Assembly (NCBI RefSeq): GCF_000758545.1 | Contig: NZ_CP009279.1 | Location: 2,232,001-2,296,000, forward strand | From: Paenibacillus sp. FSL H7-0737 | Lineage (GTDB): Bacteria; Bacillota; Bacilli; Paenibacillales; Paenibacillaceae | Length of the DNA: 64,000 bases | Reading direction: 5' to 3' | In this document: positions 37,626 through 46,312 of the stretch, in pieces | How the letters are laid out: each line of letters starts with the position of its first letter | Numbering within the stretch: position 1 is the first letter of the stretch | Notes under the pieces: model-generated | Told to the model about the DNA's origin: nothing | The model's input: the letters and a program-made list of their open reading frames with translations, nothing else | Database searches by the model: none | Made by a program: the position numbers and the translations under genes

Positions 37626-39149
37626 TTATTGCATCGTGATGGCGATGCGCTCCTCCTGTGGGAGCCACTCAACCTTTGCTCCGAGTTGCTCACTTATAAA
37701 GCGAAGTGGCAGATACATCGAACCGTTTACGATGAAGGGTAGTGTAGGAAGATTTACGGTTTTATTGTTCACCATTGTCGCTCCAGTTACACCGTTAATA
37801 CTAATGGCGAGAGCCGGTTTATCTGTAGCGGTTCGTGTGATCATAATTTGTTTATCTATTGTTTTCGCAGCTGTAATGTTCTCTTTATAGGTAATTGTGG
37901 CTCCTAATTTTTCGAACAGCGATCGAAGTGGGACGAAATTTTGTCCGTTTCGAGTAATAACTCCATTTGAGAGTGGGATAGATTCTCCGTTTAAGGAGAT
38001 CGAAATAGGCTTTTGCACTGAAACGGGCCCGGCATGGCTGAATTCATAGTCGCCATAGCCCAGCTGTGCGTCCTTATTGACGCCCCAGCCCCAGAGTGAG
38101 CCGTCTTTCTTTTGCATGATGAGATGTCGTCCGCCTTTCTTTAGGCTACTTACTTCTTTCTCGAGAAGTGTAAATTTTGAATCTGCTGGCATCATTTCGT
38201 TTTCAATAGAAGTTTGATAGACGTTTCCTTCCCCGGTTAATGCAACAATAGAGCGCTCTACGATGTAAGCATCAACTACATTCTTGATCCCTTTTAGAAG
38301 AATCGGTGGTTGTTCATGATAGGTTGTTCCGTCTGAGGAACCTGTAATGGTAGCGCCCCAGAACCATAATTGAGAGGACCCATCAATGGCTAATAGGCTG
38401 TTCTGATTTCCTTTTAAACTTTTAATATTACTGATTCCCTTGAGAGGGGTCGCAGATAGATCTATTGAAGCTCCCTGGTTCTTGTAATAATCTTGGACTG
38501 GCCAACTCCATATGGAGCCGTCCTTCTTAAGTGCAAGATTGTTTTTGATTTGAATAATATCCGTTAAATTCTGGATGGTTTCGAAGCTTTCGAAGTCATC
38601 GCGTGTAGTAGAAACAGTTCCATCTTTCTTTAAGAACACGTAACGTGTCCAGCTCTTATGAAGATCAGACTCATAGTAACCGCCCACAGCAGCCACGTTA
38701 TCGACGCCGGAAACCGGTGTGAACGCGGAGGTAGTGAGTCCATCGGATGAAAGGGGGGCGCTTAGAATTGTGCCGTCTCCTTTAAGGGCTATCGTTCTAT
38801 TTCCCGTCATGAATATATCGACCAGATTGTCTAGCTCTTGAACGGGGGTCACTTTAACAGCTTCAGAATATGCCGATGTTCTCCATTGCCAGACCGAAAG
38901 GTCTTTCTTCATTACATATTGGGAACCAAAGTATGCTTGTACCTCATTCAGGTCATGGATTTGCGTAGGGACGGAGCGATTACCGCCCCATACCCAGAAG
39001 GAACCATCTGTTTTGGTCAGATAATCCGCGCCATACGAAGTGAGGTTGGATGTCGTGGTTGTGTTCTCTGCAGCTGCAGCTGCGCTTACGTTACAGGCGA
39101 GGCTTAATACTAGAAGAGCACTAACCATGCTGATCCATTTTTTTTTCAT
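37626..39149 (-). CDS. Secreted RCC1-like repeat protein with copper-amine-oxidase N-terminal domain
   Basis: About 507 residues. Signal peptide ending near VSAAAAAE, divergent RCC1-like blades (about 35-375; TKTDGSFWVWGGNRS, KKDGSLWGWGVNKDAQLGYG) and a C-terminal Cu_amine_oxidN1 domain (about 380-507; NFVPLRSLFEKLGATITY, MYLPLRFISEQLGAKVEW). Same architecture as the product of 33198-34688 but with eroded blades. ATG 39149 has AGAGAGG upstream; the 19 codons before it are not needed. Function unknown, probably on the cell surface. Confidence 0.83.
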   Translation of the reverse strand: MKKKWISMVSALLVLSLACNVSAAAAAENTTTTSNLTSYGADYLTKTDGSFWVWGGNRSVPTQIHDLNEVQAYFGSQYVMKKDLSVWQWRTSAYSEAVKVTPVQELDNLVDIFMTGNRTIALKGDGTILSAPLSSDGLTTSAFTPVSGVDNVAAVGGYYESDLHKSWTRYVFLKKDGTVSTTRDDFESFETIQNLTDIIQIKNNLALKKDGSIWSWPVQDYYKNQGASIDLSATPLKGISNIKSLKGNQNSLLAIDGSSQLWFWGATITGSSDGTTYHEQPPILLKGIKNVVDAYIVERSIVALTGEGNVYQTSIENEMMPADSKFTLLEKEVSSLKKGGRHLIMQKKDGSLWGWGVNKDAQLGYGDYEFSHAGPVSVQKPISISLNGESIPLSNGVITRNGQNFVPLRSLFEKLGATITYKENITAAKTIDKQIMITRTATDKPALAISINGVTGATMVNNKTVNLPTLPFIVNGSMYLPLRFISEQLGAKVEWLPQEERIAITMQ

Positions 39150-39311
39150 AGGAATACCTCTCTTTTTCTTATTAGATAAATTTGATATGTTCACGATATA
39201 ATCCATTATCTTACATTTAGACGCTAGAACTACTGGAAAAGTTTCTTCATATTTACCCGCTCACAAGAAAGGTCTCATGTGATACAATAATTTAGTCTGT
39301 TTTAAATAAAG

Positions 39312-39396
39312 AAAGTATAAGTTTCACACTATACTTTATCCTTATATTTCTCGCATACACACTTACCGTCCTTATAAAGACGCCGAAGGCGTTTAT
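39312..39396 (+). promoter_or_regulatory. Inverted repeats upstream of dgk
   Basis: AAAGTATA (39312-39319) and TATACTTT (39330-39337) form a perfect inverted repeat. Further down, ATAAAGACGCC-GAA-GGCGTTTAT (39374-39396) is a GC-rich hairpin without a T-run, about 50 nt before the start codon; it may lie in the leader mRNA. Confidence 0.4.
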
Positions 39397-39445
39397 GCTT
39401 GATTAGCTATTGAAAGGTTCGTATCTGAGGAGGAAGTCAGCGTCA

Positions 39446-40069
39446 ATGAGACATGCACCGTTTATTGCAGTGGAAGGCCCAATCGGGGCTGGAAAAACAA
39501 CATTAGCGTCTATGCTAGCAGAGGAGTTAAATTTACCGATCATTAAAGAGATTGTCGATGAGAATCCGTTTCTAGCTAAATTTTATGAGAACATGGACGA
39601 TTGGAGCTTTCAACTGGAGATGTTTTTTCTCTGTAATCGGTATAAACAGCTTGAAGATACCGTTACACAATACATAGATAAAGGGATCCCGGTCATTTCG
39701 GATTACCATATTTATAAGAACCTGATCTTTGGAGAACGAACGCTGAATGGAACGAAACGTGAAAAGTATCGGCAAATTTATCATGTGCTTACGGATGACC
39801 TGCCAAAGCCAAATATTATCCTCTATATTAAGGCCAATTTAGATACGTTATTAACCAGAATTGAAAAACGTGGGCGGCCCTTTGAAGAGGGGATGGATAC
39901 TGCGTATTTGGAGCAATTAATTAAAGATTATGATGACGCGATGGCCGCTCTTGCCATTCAGGAGCCTTCGACCGTTATTATTACCATTGATGGAAATGCA
40001 GTCGATTTCGTGGAGAATCCAGAACACTTCACTGAAATTGTCTCTTATATAAAGGAGCTAATGAAATGA
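39446..40069 (+). CDS. dgk: Deoxyguanosine kinase (deoxynucleoside kinase family)
   Basis: 207 residues. P-loop FIAVEGPIGAGKTTLASMLA near the N-terminus, DRH-like SDYHIYKN, and the lid region LTRIEKRGRPFEEG. It phosphorylates deoxyguanosine/deoxyadenosine-type nucleosides in salvage. ATG 39446 makes the protein start MRHAPFIAVEGP, like its B. subtilis homologue; GGAGG (39428-39432) is rather far (13 nt). The stop overlaps the next start by ATGA, giving translational coupling with dck. Confidence 0.87.
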   Translation: MRHAPFIAVEGPIGAGKTTLASMLAEELNLPIIKEIVDENPFLAKFYENMDDWSFQLEMFFLCNRYKQLEDTVTQYIDKGIPVISDYHIYKNLIFGERTLNGTKREKYRQIYHVLTDDLPKPNIILYIKANLDTLLTRIEKRGRPFEEGMDTAYLEQLIKDYDDAMAALAIQEPSTVIITIDGNAVDFVENPEHFTEIVSYIKELMK

Positions 40070-40719
40070 ATTCATATCATATCCCGGAAAATGCCATAAT
40101 TACCGTGGCTGGAACTGTCGGGGTGGGGAAATCCACTTTAACAGGCGCCTTGGCCAAAAGACTTAATTTTCAAACCTCGTTAGAGCAGGTCGATCACAAT
40201 CCTTATCTCGAAAAGTTCTATCATGATTTTGAGAGATGGAGCTTTCACTTGCAAATCTATTTTCTTGCTGAACGTTTCAAAGAGCAAAAAAAGATGTTCG
40301 AACTCGGCGGTGGTTTTGTTCAGGACCGTTCCATCTATGAAGATACCGGTATTTTTGCGAAAATGCATGCAGATCAAGGTACGATGTCCAAAACAGACTA
40401 TGAAACCTACACCAGCTTGTATGAAGCTATGGTTATGACGCCGTACTTCCCGCACCCTGATGTGCTGATTTATATTGAAGGCAGCCTGCCTTCCATCCTG
40501 ACCCGAATTAATGAACGTGGCCGCGAGATGGAAATTCAAACGGATGTTTCCTACTGGGAGCATATGCATGGCAGATATTCGAAATGGATCAATGAGTTTA
40601 CAGCTTGCCCAGTGCTTCGTTTGAACATTGATGATTATGATGTAAATGATGAGACTTCGATGTCTGATATTCTTGTGAAGGTGGGCAATGCGATCCGTAA
40701 GCCTGCTGATAAAATATAA
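40066..40719 (+). CDS. dck: Deoxyadenosine/deoxycytidine kinase
   Basis: 217 residues. P-loop ITVAGTVGVGKSTLTGAL, catalytic QDRSIYEDTGIF (DRS motif) and lid TRINERGREMEI. Partner of dgk in the same order as in B. subtilis (dgk-dck), overlapping it by four bases. Together they cover purine and cytidine deoxynucleoside salvage. A strong terminator follows. Confidence 0.9.
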   Translation: MNSYHIPENAIITVAGTVGVGKSTLTGALAKRLNFQTSLEQVDHNPYLEKFYHDFERWSFHLQIYFLAERFKEQKKMFELGGGFVQDRSIYEDTGIFAKMHADQGTMSKTDYETYTSLYEAMVMTPYFPHPDVLIYIEGSLPSILTRINERGREMEIQTDVSYWEHMHGRYSKWINEFTACPVLRLNIDDYDVNDETSMSDILVKVGNAIRKPADKI

Positions 40720-40734
40720 TAATTAATGGTTAGA

Positions 40735-40762
40735 AGCCCCCAGGATTTGGGGGCTGTTTTTT
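40735..40762 (+). terminator. Terminator of dgk-dck
   Basis: AGCCCCCA (40735-40742), GGAT loop, TTGGGGGCT, then GTTTTTT. Confidence 0.9.
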
Positions 40763-40822
40763 ATGAAATCAGAAAGCGAATTAAGCGATATAAACTGAGT
40801 TTGAGGGATGATTTATAAAAAT

Positions 40823-40853
40823 AAAAAAAGACCCAAATCATAGATATGGGTCT
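40823..40853 (-). terminator. Orphan minus-strand terminator
   Basis: Read on the minus strand, AGACCCA (40847-40853), loop, TGGGTCT followed by seven T. It has the shape of a rho-independent terminator but no minus-strand gene ends here; the nearest plus-strand gene already has its own terminator. The remainder of 40763-41045 shows nothing else recognisable. Confidence 0.6.
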
Positions 40854-41061
40854 AATAGGGAAGTGTCAGTTGTCCTAGTAATAAAATACGAAAAGCAATC
40901 CAAGTTGGTGTGGACATTGTAGTGTGCTCAAGGGCGGCACCCTATAATTATAGCCCTTTTTTCTGGATATAGATTCCAGTCTAGTGAAAACTAGTTATTG
41001 GTCCATGACTAAAATTAATAAGATGCGTACACTGAACTATCTTTATAGGGAGGTGTACGTA

Positions 41062-42408
41062 TTGAGTTGTCCAGACGATAAAAAATGTCATAAGAAAAAA
41101 ATCGCCACTGTATTTCCTTCGAAAAGAAAAAGAAAAGAACATCGTCGAAAAGTTATTAAGAAGATTGTACAAGTCACATGTCCTCCGCCCGAAGTAAATG
41201 TTACCACTCCAACAGTCGTTGGTGCTACAGGACCTCAAGGAGCACAAGGAATCCAAGGAGTACAAGGGGCCCAAGGAGTACCAGGACCCCAAGGAGCACG
41301 AGGAATCCAAGGAGCAGAAGGACCTCAAGGTCCCGCCGGTGGGCCCCCAGGACCCCAAGGACCGCAAGGTCAACCTGGACCAGCGGGAGCAATAGGTCCA
41401 CAGGGTGTAGCGGGACCCGTTGGTCCTCAGGGTGCGCAAGGAGTGCCGGGTGCACAAGGTGCCGTAGGTCCTCAGGGACCGCAAGGTTTACCTGGTCCTG
41501 CAGGAGCAATAGGACCACAAGGTTTTGTGGGAGCAACCGGATCGACTGGAGCGGCTGGAGCACCTGGGGTACCGGGGGCAGCGGGAGCAACCGGAGCACC
41601 AGGAGCACCAGGAGCACCAGGAGCAGCAGGAGCACCGGGAGCCGCGGGAGCGACAGGGGCAACTGGAGCGGCAGGAGCGCCAGGGGTAGCGGGAGCAACC
41701 GGAGCAGCAGGAGCAGCGGGAGCGACAGGAGCAACTGGAGCAGCAGGAGCGCCGGGAGCCGCGGGAGCGACAGGAGCAACTGGAGCGGCAGGAGCGCCGG
41801 GAGCCGCGGGAGCAACCGGAGCAACCGGGGCACCAGGAGCGGCCGGAGCAGCAGGAGCAACCGGGGCACCAGGAGCAGCAGGAGCAGCAGGAGCAACCGG
41901 AGCAACCGGGGCACCAGGAGCGGCCGGAGCAACCGGTGCGACAGGAGTCGCAGGAGCAACCGGATCGACCGGAGCAGCAGGAGGAGTATTAGGTTTTGCT
42001 GATTTTTTTGCCCTGATGCCCCCTGATAATGCAGCAACTGTAGCACCGGGCACAGACGTGAGTTTTCCTCAAAATGGCCCTACCAGCGGGACGACGATTG
42101 CACGAACGGGCCCTAGTTCTTTTAATTTAGCGGCAATAGGGACTTATCAGGTGTTGTTTCAGGTTAGTGTAACCGAAGCAGGCCAACTCATCTTGACTCT
42201 TAATGGCGCAGATCTGGCCTATACGGTAGTTGGACGTGCGACAGGTACATCAGAAATCGTAGAAATGGCTATAGTGCAAACAACGGTCATTAACACCATA
42301 CTGACAGTTCGGAATCCTGCTGGCAATTCCACCGCACTTACTATTACTCCTCTTGCTGGAGGAACAAGATCTGTTTCAGCTCATCTCGTTATTACACAAT
42401 TAGCATAG
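41062..42408 (+). CDS. Collagen-like repeat protein with BclA-type C-terminal domain
   Basis: About 448 residues. A short Cys-containing, very basic N-terminus ([14 protein letters not shown]; three Cys), then about 85 uninterrupted Gly-X-Y triplets (about 54-309: [10 protein letters not shown] first, then GAT/GAP/GAA), and a C-terminal jelly-roll-like domain (about 313-448; [40 protein letters not shown]) like exosporium BclA relatives. It should form trimers as surface or spore filaments. TTG 41062 follows AGGGAGGTG (41047-41055). The triplet DNA is highly repetitive, so length variation is likely. Two long minus-strand frames here are shadows of the repeat. Confidence 0.87.
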   Translation: MSCPDDKKCHKKKIATVFPSKRKRKEHRRKVIKKIVQVTCPPPEVNVTTPTVVGATGPQGAQGIQGVQGAQGVPGPQGARGIQGAEGPQGPAGGPPGPQGPQGQPGPAGAIGPQGVAGPVGPQGAQGVPGAQGAVGPQGPQGLPGPAGAIGPQGFVGATGSTGAAGAPGVPGAAGATGAPGAPGAPGAAGAPGAAGATGATGAAGAPGVAGATGAAGAAGATGATGAAGAPGAAGATGATGAAGAPGAAGATGATGAPGAAGAAGATGAPGAAGAAGATGATGAPGAAGATGATGVAGATGSTGAAGGVLGFADFFALMPPDNAATVAPGTDVSFPQNGPTSGTTIARTGPSSFNLAAIGTYQVLFQVSVTEAGQLILTLNGADLAYTVVGRATGTSEIVEMAIVQTTVINTILTVRNPAGNSTALTITPLAGGTRSVSAHLVITQLA

Positions 42409-42442
42409 CGAAATCTCCTACGTATAGATAATTTGGAAGTTT

Positions 42443-42469
42443 GCCGCCTCTAATCAGGTGGCTTTTCTT
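42443..42469 (+). terminator. Terminator of the collagen-like gene
   Basis: GCCGCCT (42443-42449), loop, AGGTGGC (42456-42462) with one G-T pair, then TTTTCTT. Confidence 0.7.
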
Positions 42470-42566
42470 ATGGCATTTGCTGGAATTTCCATTTGACTTC
42501 AATTCAGAGTTGACGCAAAATAAGAGGGAGATGATGTAAATTTGAATTTTTCGGGGAGAATTGTAC

Positions 42567-43976
42567 ATGAATAATAAATCAGGTCGTCATTCCTTCCGAG
42601 AGCGACTGGATCATATGGTGGGTAAGATTCGTACGGATATCCTAAGTGGAGTGCTACAGCCAGGTGCTTATCTGCCAGCAGAGAGTATGCTAGCCAAGCA
42701 GTTTGAGTTAAGCAATAAATCGGTCAGAAGAGGGCTGGATGTGTTAGTCCAAGAAGGCCTTATCGTCAAAATCGACCGTGTCGGAAGCAAGGTTATGGAG
42801 TCCGTGCAGGAGAGAATTCGTATTCATTTTGGCTGCAGTGCCTCGCTGTCCAAGGACTTTCTGCTGGATGATCTAATTGGTGAATTTCATCGACTGCATC
42901 CCGGTATTCATATTCTTCCGCTGGCGCTAAATGATTTTGACCATGTGAATTCTGCCGTAGAGATGATCAATAATGGGATGCTTGATGCCGTATCGCTGAA
43001 TAGCACGCAATTTCAGGAAATGGCTGAAAATGGCTCGGCTGAGCTGCTGGAATCGCTTGATCCTGATCCTGAATTATATCCAATCGCGACAGAAGCTTTC
43101 TATCATGAAGAACAGTTGTATGCTTATCCGATTTCCTTCTCCCCCGTGGTGCTGTGCTACAACAAGGCGCATTTTCGGGAAGCAGATCTTCCTGAGCCGG
43201 ATAGCTATTGGACCTGGGATGACTTGATTGAGGCGGCTCGTCAGTTGGCAGAGAAACGTGGACGCCATGCTATTTATTTTGTGCCTGCTTCCGAGAACCG
43301 TTATTCTGTATTCCTGCTGCAGAGCGGGATTCAAACCGTGGTAGACGGGACCGAACACCGTACACTTAGTCCGGAGACGGCAAATAGTCTCAGTGTGTAT
43401 AGCCGTCTCGTGAACAACCATCAGATTTTCCCTAAATATCTTGCTGGCAATCATGAGGATGAGACGATTTCTTTGTTTGTCCAAGAACAAGTTTCTATGA
43501 TTCTGACGACCTTTTTTAATTTAAATGAATTCAAGGCCTTAACGCTGGACTATGATCTTGCTCCGTTACCTAGGCTGAAAACAAAAGATCCGCAGAAGAC
43601 ATTACTGGTCACGATCGGAGCGGCTGTGGTCGGGAATTCACGACAAAAGGAAGCGGCTCGTCAATTCGTTAACTTCCTTGCTTCCGTAGAAGCGCAGAAA
43701 ATTATTCGGGAACGCACAGTAAGTATTCCAGCTCGAAAGCGGATCGCTGAGATGAGTACGGCGGATCATTTGAATCGTCCTTCGAGATATCTGATGTACA
43801 GAGAGCTATTTCCAACTTTCTCCTACCTTAAAGATTTAGGACTTCCTATAGCCGTTCTAAAAAGCTTTCGTAAATTGTTGAACGCTTATTGGTCAAAGAT
43901 GATTGATGAGGAAACGCTTCATGAGGAATTGAGTCTCTTAATCTCGGAACAGGATGCTGCCGATCAGAAGGTTTAA
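42567..43976 (+). CDS. GntR-type HTH fused to a cytoplasmic solute-binding-protein domain
   Basis: About 469 residues. The N-terminal 75 form a GntR winged helix (RTDILSGVLQPGAYLPAESM then LAKQFELSNKSVRRGLDVLV). From about 80 on the sequence is an ABC-type extracellular solute-binding fold (LLDDLIGEFHRLHPGIHILP, YPISFSPVVLCYNKAHF, TIGAAVVGNSRQKEAARQFV), but there is no signal peptide, so it stays in the cytoplasm. A binding-protein fold replaces the usual GntR effector domain, so the protein probably senses a sugar directly. It precedes the sugar importer operon and is its likely regulator. ATG 42567 after GGGGAG (42553-42558). Confidence 0.85.
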   Translation: MNNKSGRHSFRERLDHMVGKIRTDILSGVLQPGAYLPAESMLAKQFELSNKSVRRGLDVLVQEGLIVKIDRVGSKVMESVQERIRIHFGCSASLSKDFLLDDLIGEFHRLHPGIHILPLALNDFDHVNSAVEMINNGMLDAVSLNSTQFQEMAENGSAELLESLDPDPELYPIATEAFYHEEQLYAYPISFSPVVLCYNKAHFREADLPEPDSYWTWDDLIEAARQLAEKRGRHAIYFVPASENRYSVFLLQSGIQTVVDGTEHRTLSPETANSLSVYSRLVNNHQIFPKYLAGNHEDETISLFVQEQVSMILTTFFNLNEFKALTLDYDLAPLPRLKTKDPQKTLLVTIGAAVVGNSRQKEAARQFVNFLASVEAQKIIRERTVSIPARKRIAEMSTADHLNRPSRYLMYRELFPTFSYLKDLGLPIAVLKSFRKLLNAYWSKMIDEETLHEELSLLISEQDAADQKV

Positions 43977-44021
43977 AAGGTGTTTTTCTGCGAAGGCTGT
44001 TCTCTTTAGAATATCAGTAAA

Positions 44022-44063
44022 GCGTGATAATGGTGCTGGTGGGCCATTATCACGCATTTTTTT
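44022..44063 (+). terminator. Terminator of the GntR/SBP gene
   Basis: GCGTGATAATGG (44022-44033), 10-nt loop, CCATTATCACGC (44044-44055), then ATTTTTTT. Confidence 0.92.
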
Positions 44064-44150
44064 AAATAAAAGCAAGCAGAAGTTGTATATGGTGCCTAAT
44101 CTGTATGAGATGAGAGATGGTTTATTTAAAGTGGTTAAATACGAGTGATT

Positions 44151-44165
44151 TTGTAAGCGTTTTCT
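44151..44165 (+). promoter_or_regulatory. cre-like catabolite-control site
   Basis: TTGTAAGCGTTTTCT fits the B. subtilis CcpA consensus WTGNAARCGNWWWCA except the last base. It lies about 85 bp upstream of the operon's -35 box, where CcpA could activate or, with a second site, repress. Confidence 0.55.
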
Positions 44166-44249
44166 ATTAAATTTGAGGGATTTCAACATTTTGCGACAGG
44201 TACATGTTATATAAGATTACACTTATTAGAGATATTTCTTATTATTATA

Positions 44250-44278
44250 TTGACATCATGTAGGCTGGAAAATATAAT
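44250..44278 (+). promoter_or_regulatory. Consensus sigma-A promoter of the sugar operon
   Basis: TTGACA (44250-44255), 17-bp spacer, TATAAT (44273-44278): a perfect match. Transcription would start near 44285. Confidence 0.85.
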
Positions 44279-44544
44279 GAAATACATCAGATATATATCA
44301 GATTAGCGAAATAAGAGATCTGATACTCTGGAATGTAAATCAAAAAGAAGTCAGAACAGATGTTTTCCTCTAATTAAAGTAGAAAAAAGGCAGTTGAAAG
44401 GAGGATATCCCCTATAAAAGGTAATTTTCAGAGTGATTACTCATTTAAAAATTTATTAATGTATCTTTGATTCCTTCTGATTGATGTTAGTGAATATATC
44501 ATAATGATTATCTTATTTTTTAGTTATTAATAGGGGGTTGAATT
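44279..44544 (+). other. Long 5' leader of the sugar operon
   Basis: About 260 nt lie between the promoter and the first start codon, much more than needed. There is a strong ribosome-site-like AAAGGAGGATATCC at 44398-44411 with no start codon at the right distance. No known riboswitch fold was recognised. Confidence 0.4.
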
Positions 44545-46203
44545 ATGAATGTTGCTAAAAGGAAATTAGTTCTGCTGCTGCCTGTCCTGTTGTCATTAGT
44601 TACACTCGTATCTGCTTGCGGCGGTTCGAATACTAAGACTGGAAATACCGCAGATCCTACTGCGGAAGTTCAGAAGGCTACGCAAGCTCCCGCTAAGGAA
44701 GGTAAAACAGTAGGTGGTCTGCAGCTCCCGATTGTTTCAGATAAGCTTGAACTGTCACTTTGGTCACCCAGCGGCGGCAATTTCAGAGGAACTAATTTTA
44801 ATGAGAAATTATCCTTTCAGCAAATGGAAGAGAACACTAACATTCATATTGACTTTCAGCATAGTACGGAAGCCAGTGCGGAAGCCTTTAGCCTATTGAT
44901 GTCATCTGGTAAGCTGCCGGACATTATCTACAATGATCTCTGGGGCACGGATTCCGGAAAATATGGTACACAAGGCGCGCTGCTTCCTCTGGAAGATTTA
45001 ATTGAGAAAAACGCGCCAAACTTCAAGAAAATCCTCGACGACAACCCGGATATCCGGGGACAAATTACTTCGCCTGAAGGCCACATTTTTTACCTGCCTA
45101 ATCTCGTTCTTGATTCACAGGATCTCACTCAAATGTTCCCGCAAGTACGGAAAGACTGGATCGATAAGCTGGGTCTGTCTATGCCGGAAACTACCGAAGA
45201 TTGGTATAACATGCTCAAGGCTTTTAGGGAGCAGGATGCTAACGGAAACGGCAAGAAGGATGAAATTCCACTAGTCACAGTCAACTTGGAAAATATCATG
45301 ATGTTATTCGCGCCTGCCTTTGGCGTCGATTACGGATTCTTCGTGGATAATGGCCAAGTAAAATATGGCCCGAATGATCCTAAATTCAAGGATGTCGTAA
45401 CCTATCTGCACCGTCTTTACGATGAACAATTGCTTGACCCGAACTATCTGGTAGATACCACATTCCAGACGCTGACTGAGAAGGTGACTACCGATGTGGC
45501 AGGGGCATGGTTTGGCTGGTCTGGCTCCTACATGGGGAACTTTACTACCCTAATGGAGGGCAAACATCCAACCTTCAAAATTGCACCAGCCATTCCACCT
45601 AAAGGACCGAACGGTGATCAACGTCATGTCTCCTTCCGCTGGCAAGCAGCAGCACACGGATTAGCGGTTTCCTCGCGGACGGAACATCCTGAGGAAGTGA
45701 TGAAATGGCTGGATTATCAATACTCAGAAGAAGGCATTCTGCTGAACAACTTTGGGGTTGAAGGCAAGTCATATGATCTGGTAAACGGAGAACCGATTTA
45801 TAAGAAAGAAGTAACTCATCCGACCAATGGCCTCACGAATACGCAAGAGCTGCTGAACCATACGATCGGGGGCGGAAGCTGGGCTACGGTAGCGGATACC
45901 AGATATGCTGAACAAATTCGAGAAGCTAACGGGCAAACGGAGAATCCGCTCGAGTTATATAGTGACTATATCGATTTTGATAGCAAGTTGCCTCCAGTCC
46001 AATTCACAACAGAGGAAAACGATGTAGTGGTTCCTTTAATGGCCGATATTCAGACCTATGTAGCCGAAACAATCAATGCCATGATCATGGGGCGCCAAAA
46101 GATTGAGGACTATGACAAAGTAATGAAGCAACTTGAGAAGATGGGAATTAACGATGTGTTAAAAGAGTATCAGGTTGCATACGAGCGATTTAAAGGGAAA
46201 TGA
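44545..46203 (+). CDS. ABC transporter extracellular solute-binding lipoprotein
   Basis: 552 residues. Lipoprotein signal peptide with lipobox LVSACGG (Cys25), then a large solute-binding domain of the LipO/YtcQ type (carbohydrate family, EQDANGNGKKDEIPL calcium-site-like loop, FRWQAAAHGLAVSS, DYDKVMKQLEKMGIN near the end). It captures an oligosaccharide or glycoside outside the membrane for the two permeases that follow. ATG 44545 after AGGGGGTTG (44532-44540). First gene after the consensus promoter. Confidence 0.9.
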   Translation: MNVAKRKLVLLLPVLLSLVTLVSACGGSNTKTGNTADPTAEVQKATQAPAKEGKTVGGLQLPIVSDKLELSLWSPSGGNFRGTNFNEKLSFQQMEENTNIHIDFQHSTEASAEAFSLLMSSGKLPDIIYNDLWGTDSGKYGTQGALLPLEDLIEKNAPNFKKILDDNPDIRGQITSPEGHIFYLPNLVLDSQDLTQMFPQVRKDWIDKLGLSMPETTEDWYNMLKAFREQDANGNGKKDEIPLVTVNLENIMMLFAPAFGVDYGFFVDNGQVKYGPNDPKFKDVVTYLHRLYDEQLLDPNYLVDTTFQTLTEKVTTDVAGAWFGWSGSYMGNFTTLMEGKHPTFKIAPAIPPKGPNGDQRHVSFRWQAAAHGLAVSSRTEHPEEVMKWLDYQYSEEGILLNNFGVEGKSYDLVNGEPIYKKEVTHPTNGLTNTQELLNHTIGGGSWATVADTRYAEQIREANGQTENPLELYSDYIDFDSKLPPVQFTTEENDVVVPLMADIQTYVAETINAMIMGRQKIEDYDKVMKQLEKMGINDVLKEYQVAYERFKGK

Positions 46204-46225
46204 TTCAGCTTGTGAGGAGGTTGTC

Positions 46226-46285
46226 GTGGGCCGAGCGGTTCAGAGAGTGCTTTGTGACCGCTCGCCACATGACAGCTATGACTAA
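46226..46285 (+). CDS. Possible 19-residue peptide in the lipoprotein-permease gap
   Basis: GTG 46226 has a strong ribosome site, GAGGAGG, 6 nt upstream and a 19-codon frame ending with TAA 46283. The frame spans a stable hairpin, CGAGCGGT (46232-46239) with ACCGCTCG (46257-46264). It could be a leader/coupling peptide or chance; the hairpin alone may stabilise the lipoprotein mRNA. Confidence 0.25.
   Translation: MGRAVQRVLCDRSPHDSYD
46232..46264 (+). other. Intercistronic stem-loop after the solute-binding protein gene
   Basis: 8-bp perfect stem with a 17-nt loop and no T-run. Such structures often protect the upstream message, letting the binding protein exceed the permeases. Confidence 0.5.
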
Positions 46286-46312
46286 CGCCAGTGTCCGGGA
46301 GAGGAGAACTAT

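Noticed and set aside
35009..40880. AGTTGTCCTAGT present near both 35010 and 40868
   Set aside because: A single 12-nt match in AT-rich intergenic DNA without wider similarity; may be chance.
41178..42002. A plus-strand 274-codon Ser/Arg/Gly-rich frame
   Set aside because: An out-of-phase reading of the same triplet repeat.
41225..42053. Two long minus-strand frames of 193 and 273 codons, Pro/Ala- or Leu-rich
   Set aside because: They mirror the Gly-X-Y repeat of the collagen-like gene, lack ribosome sites, and have extreme composition explained by the opposite strand.
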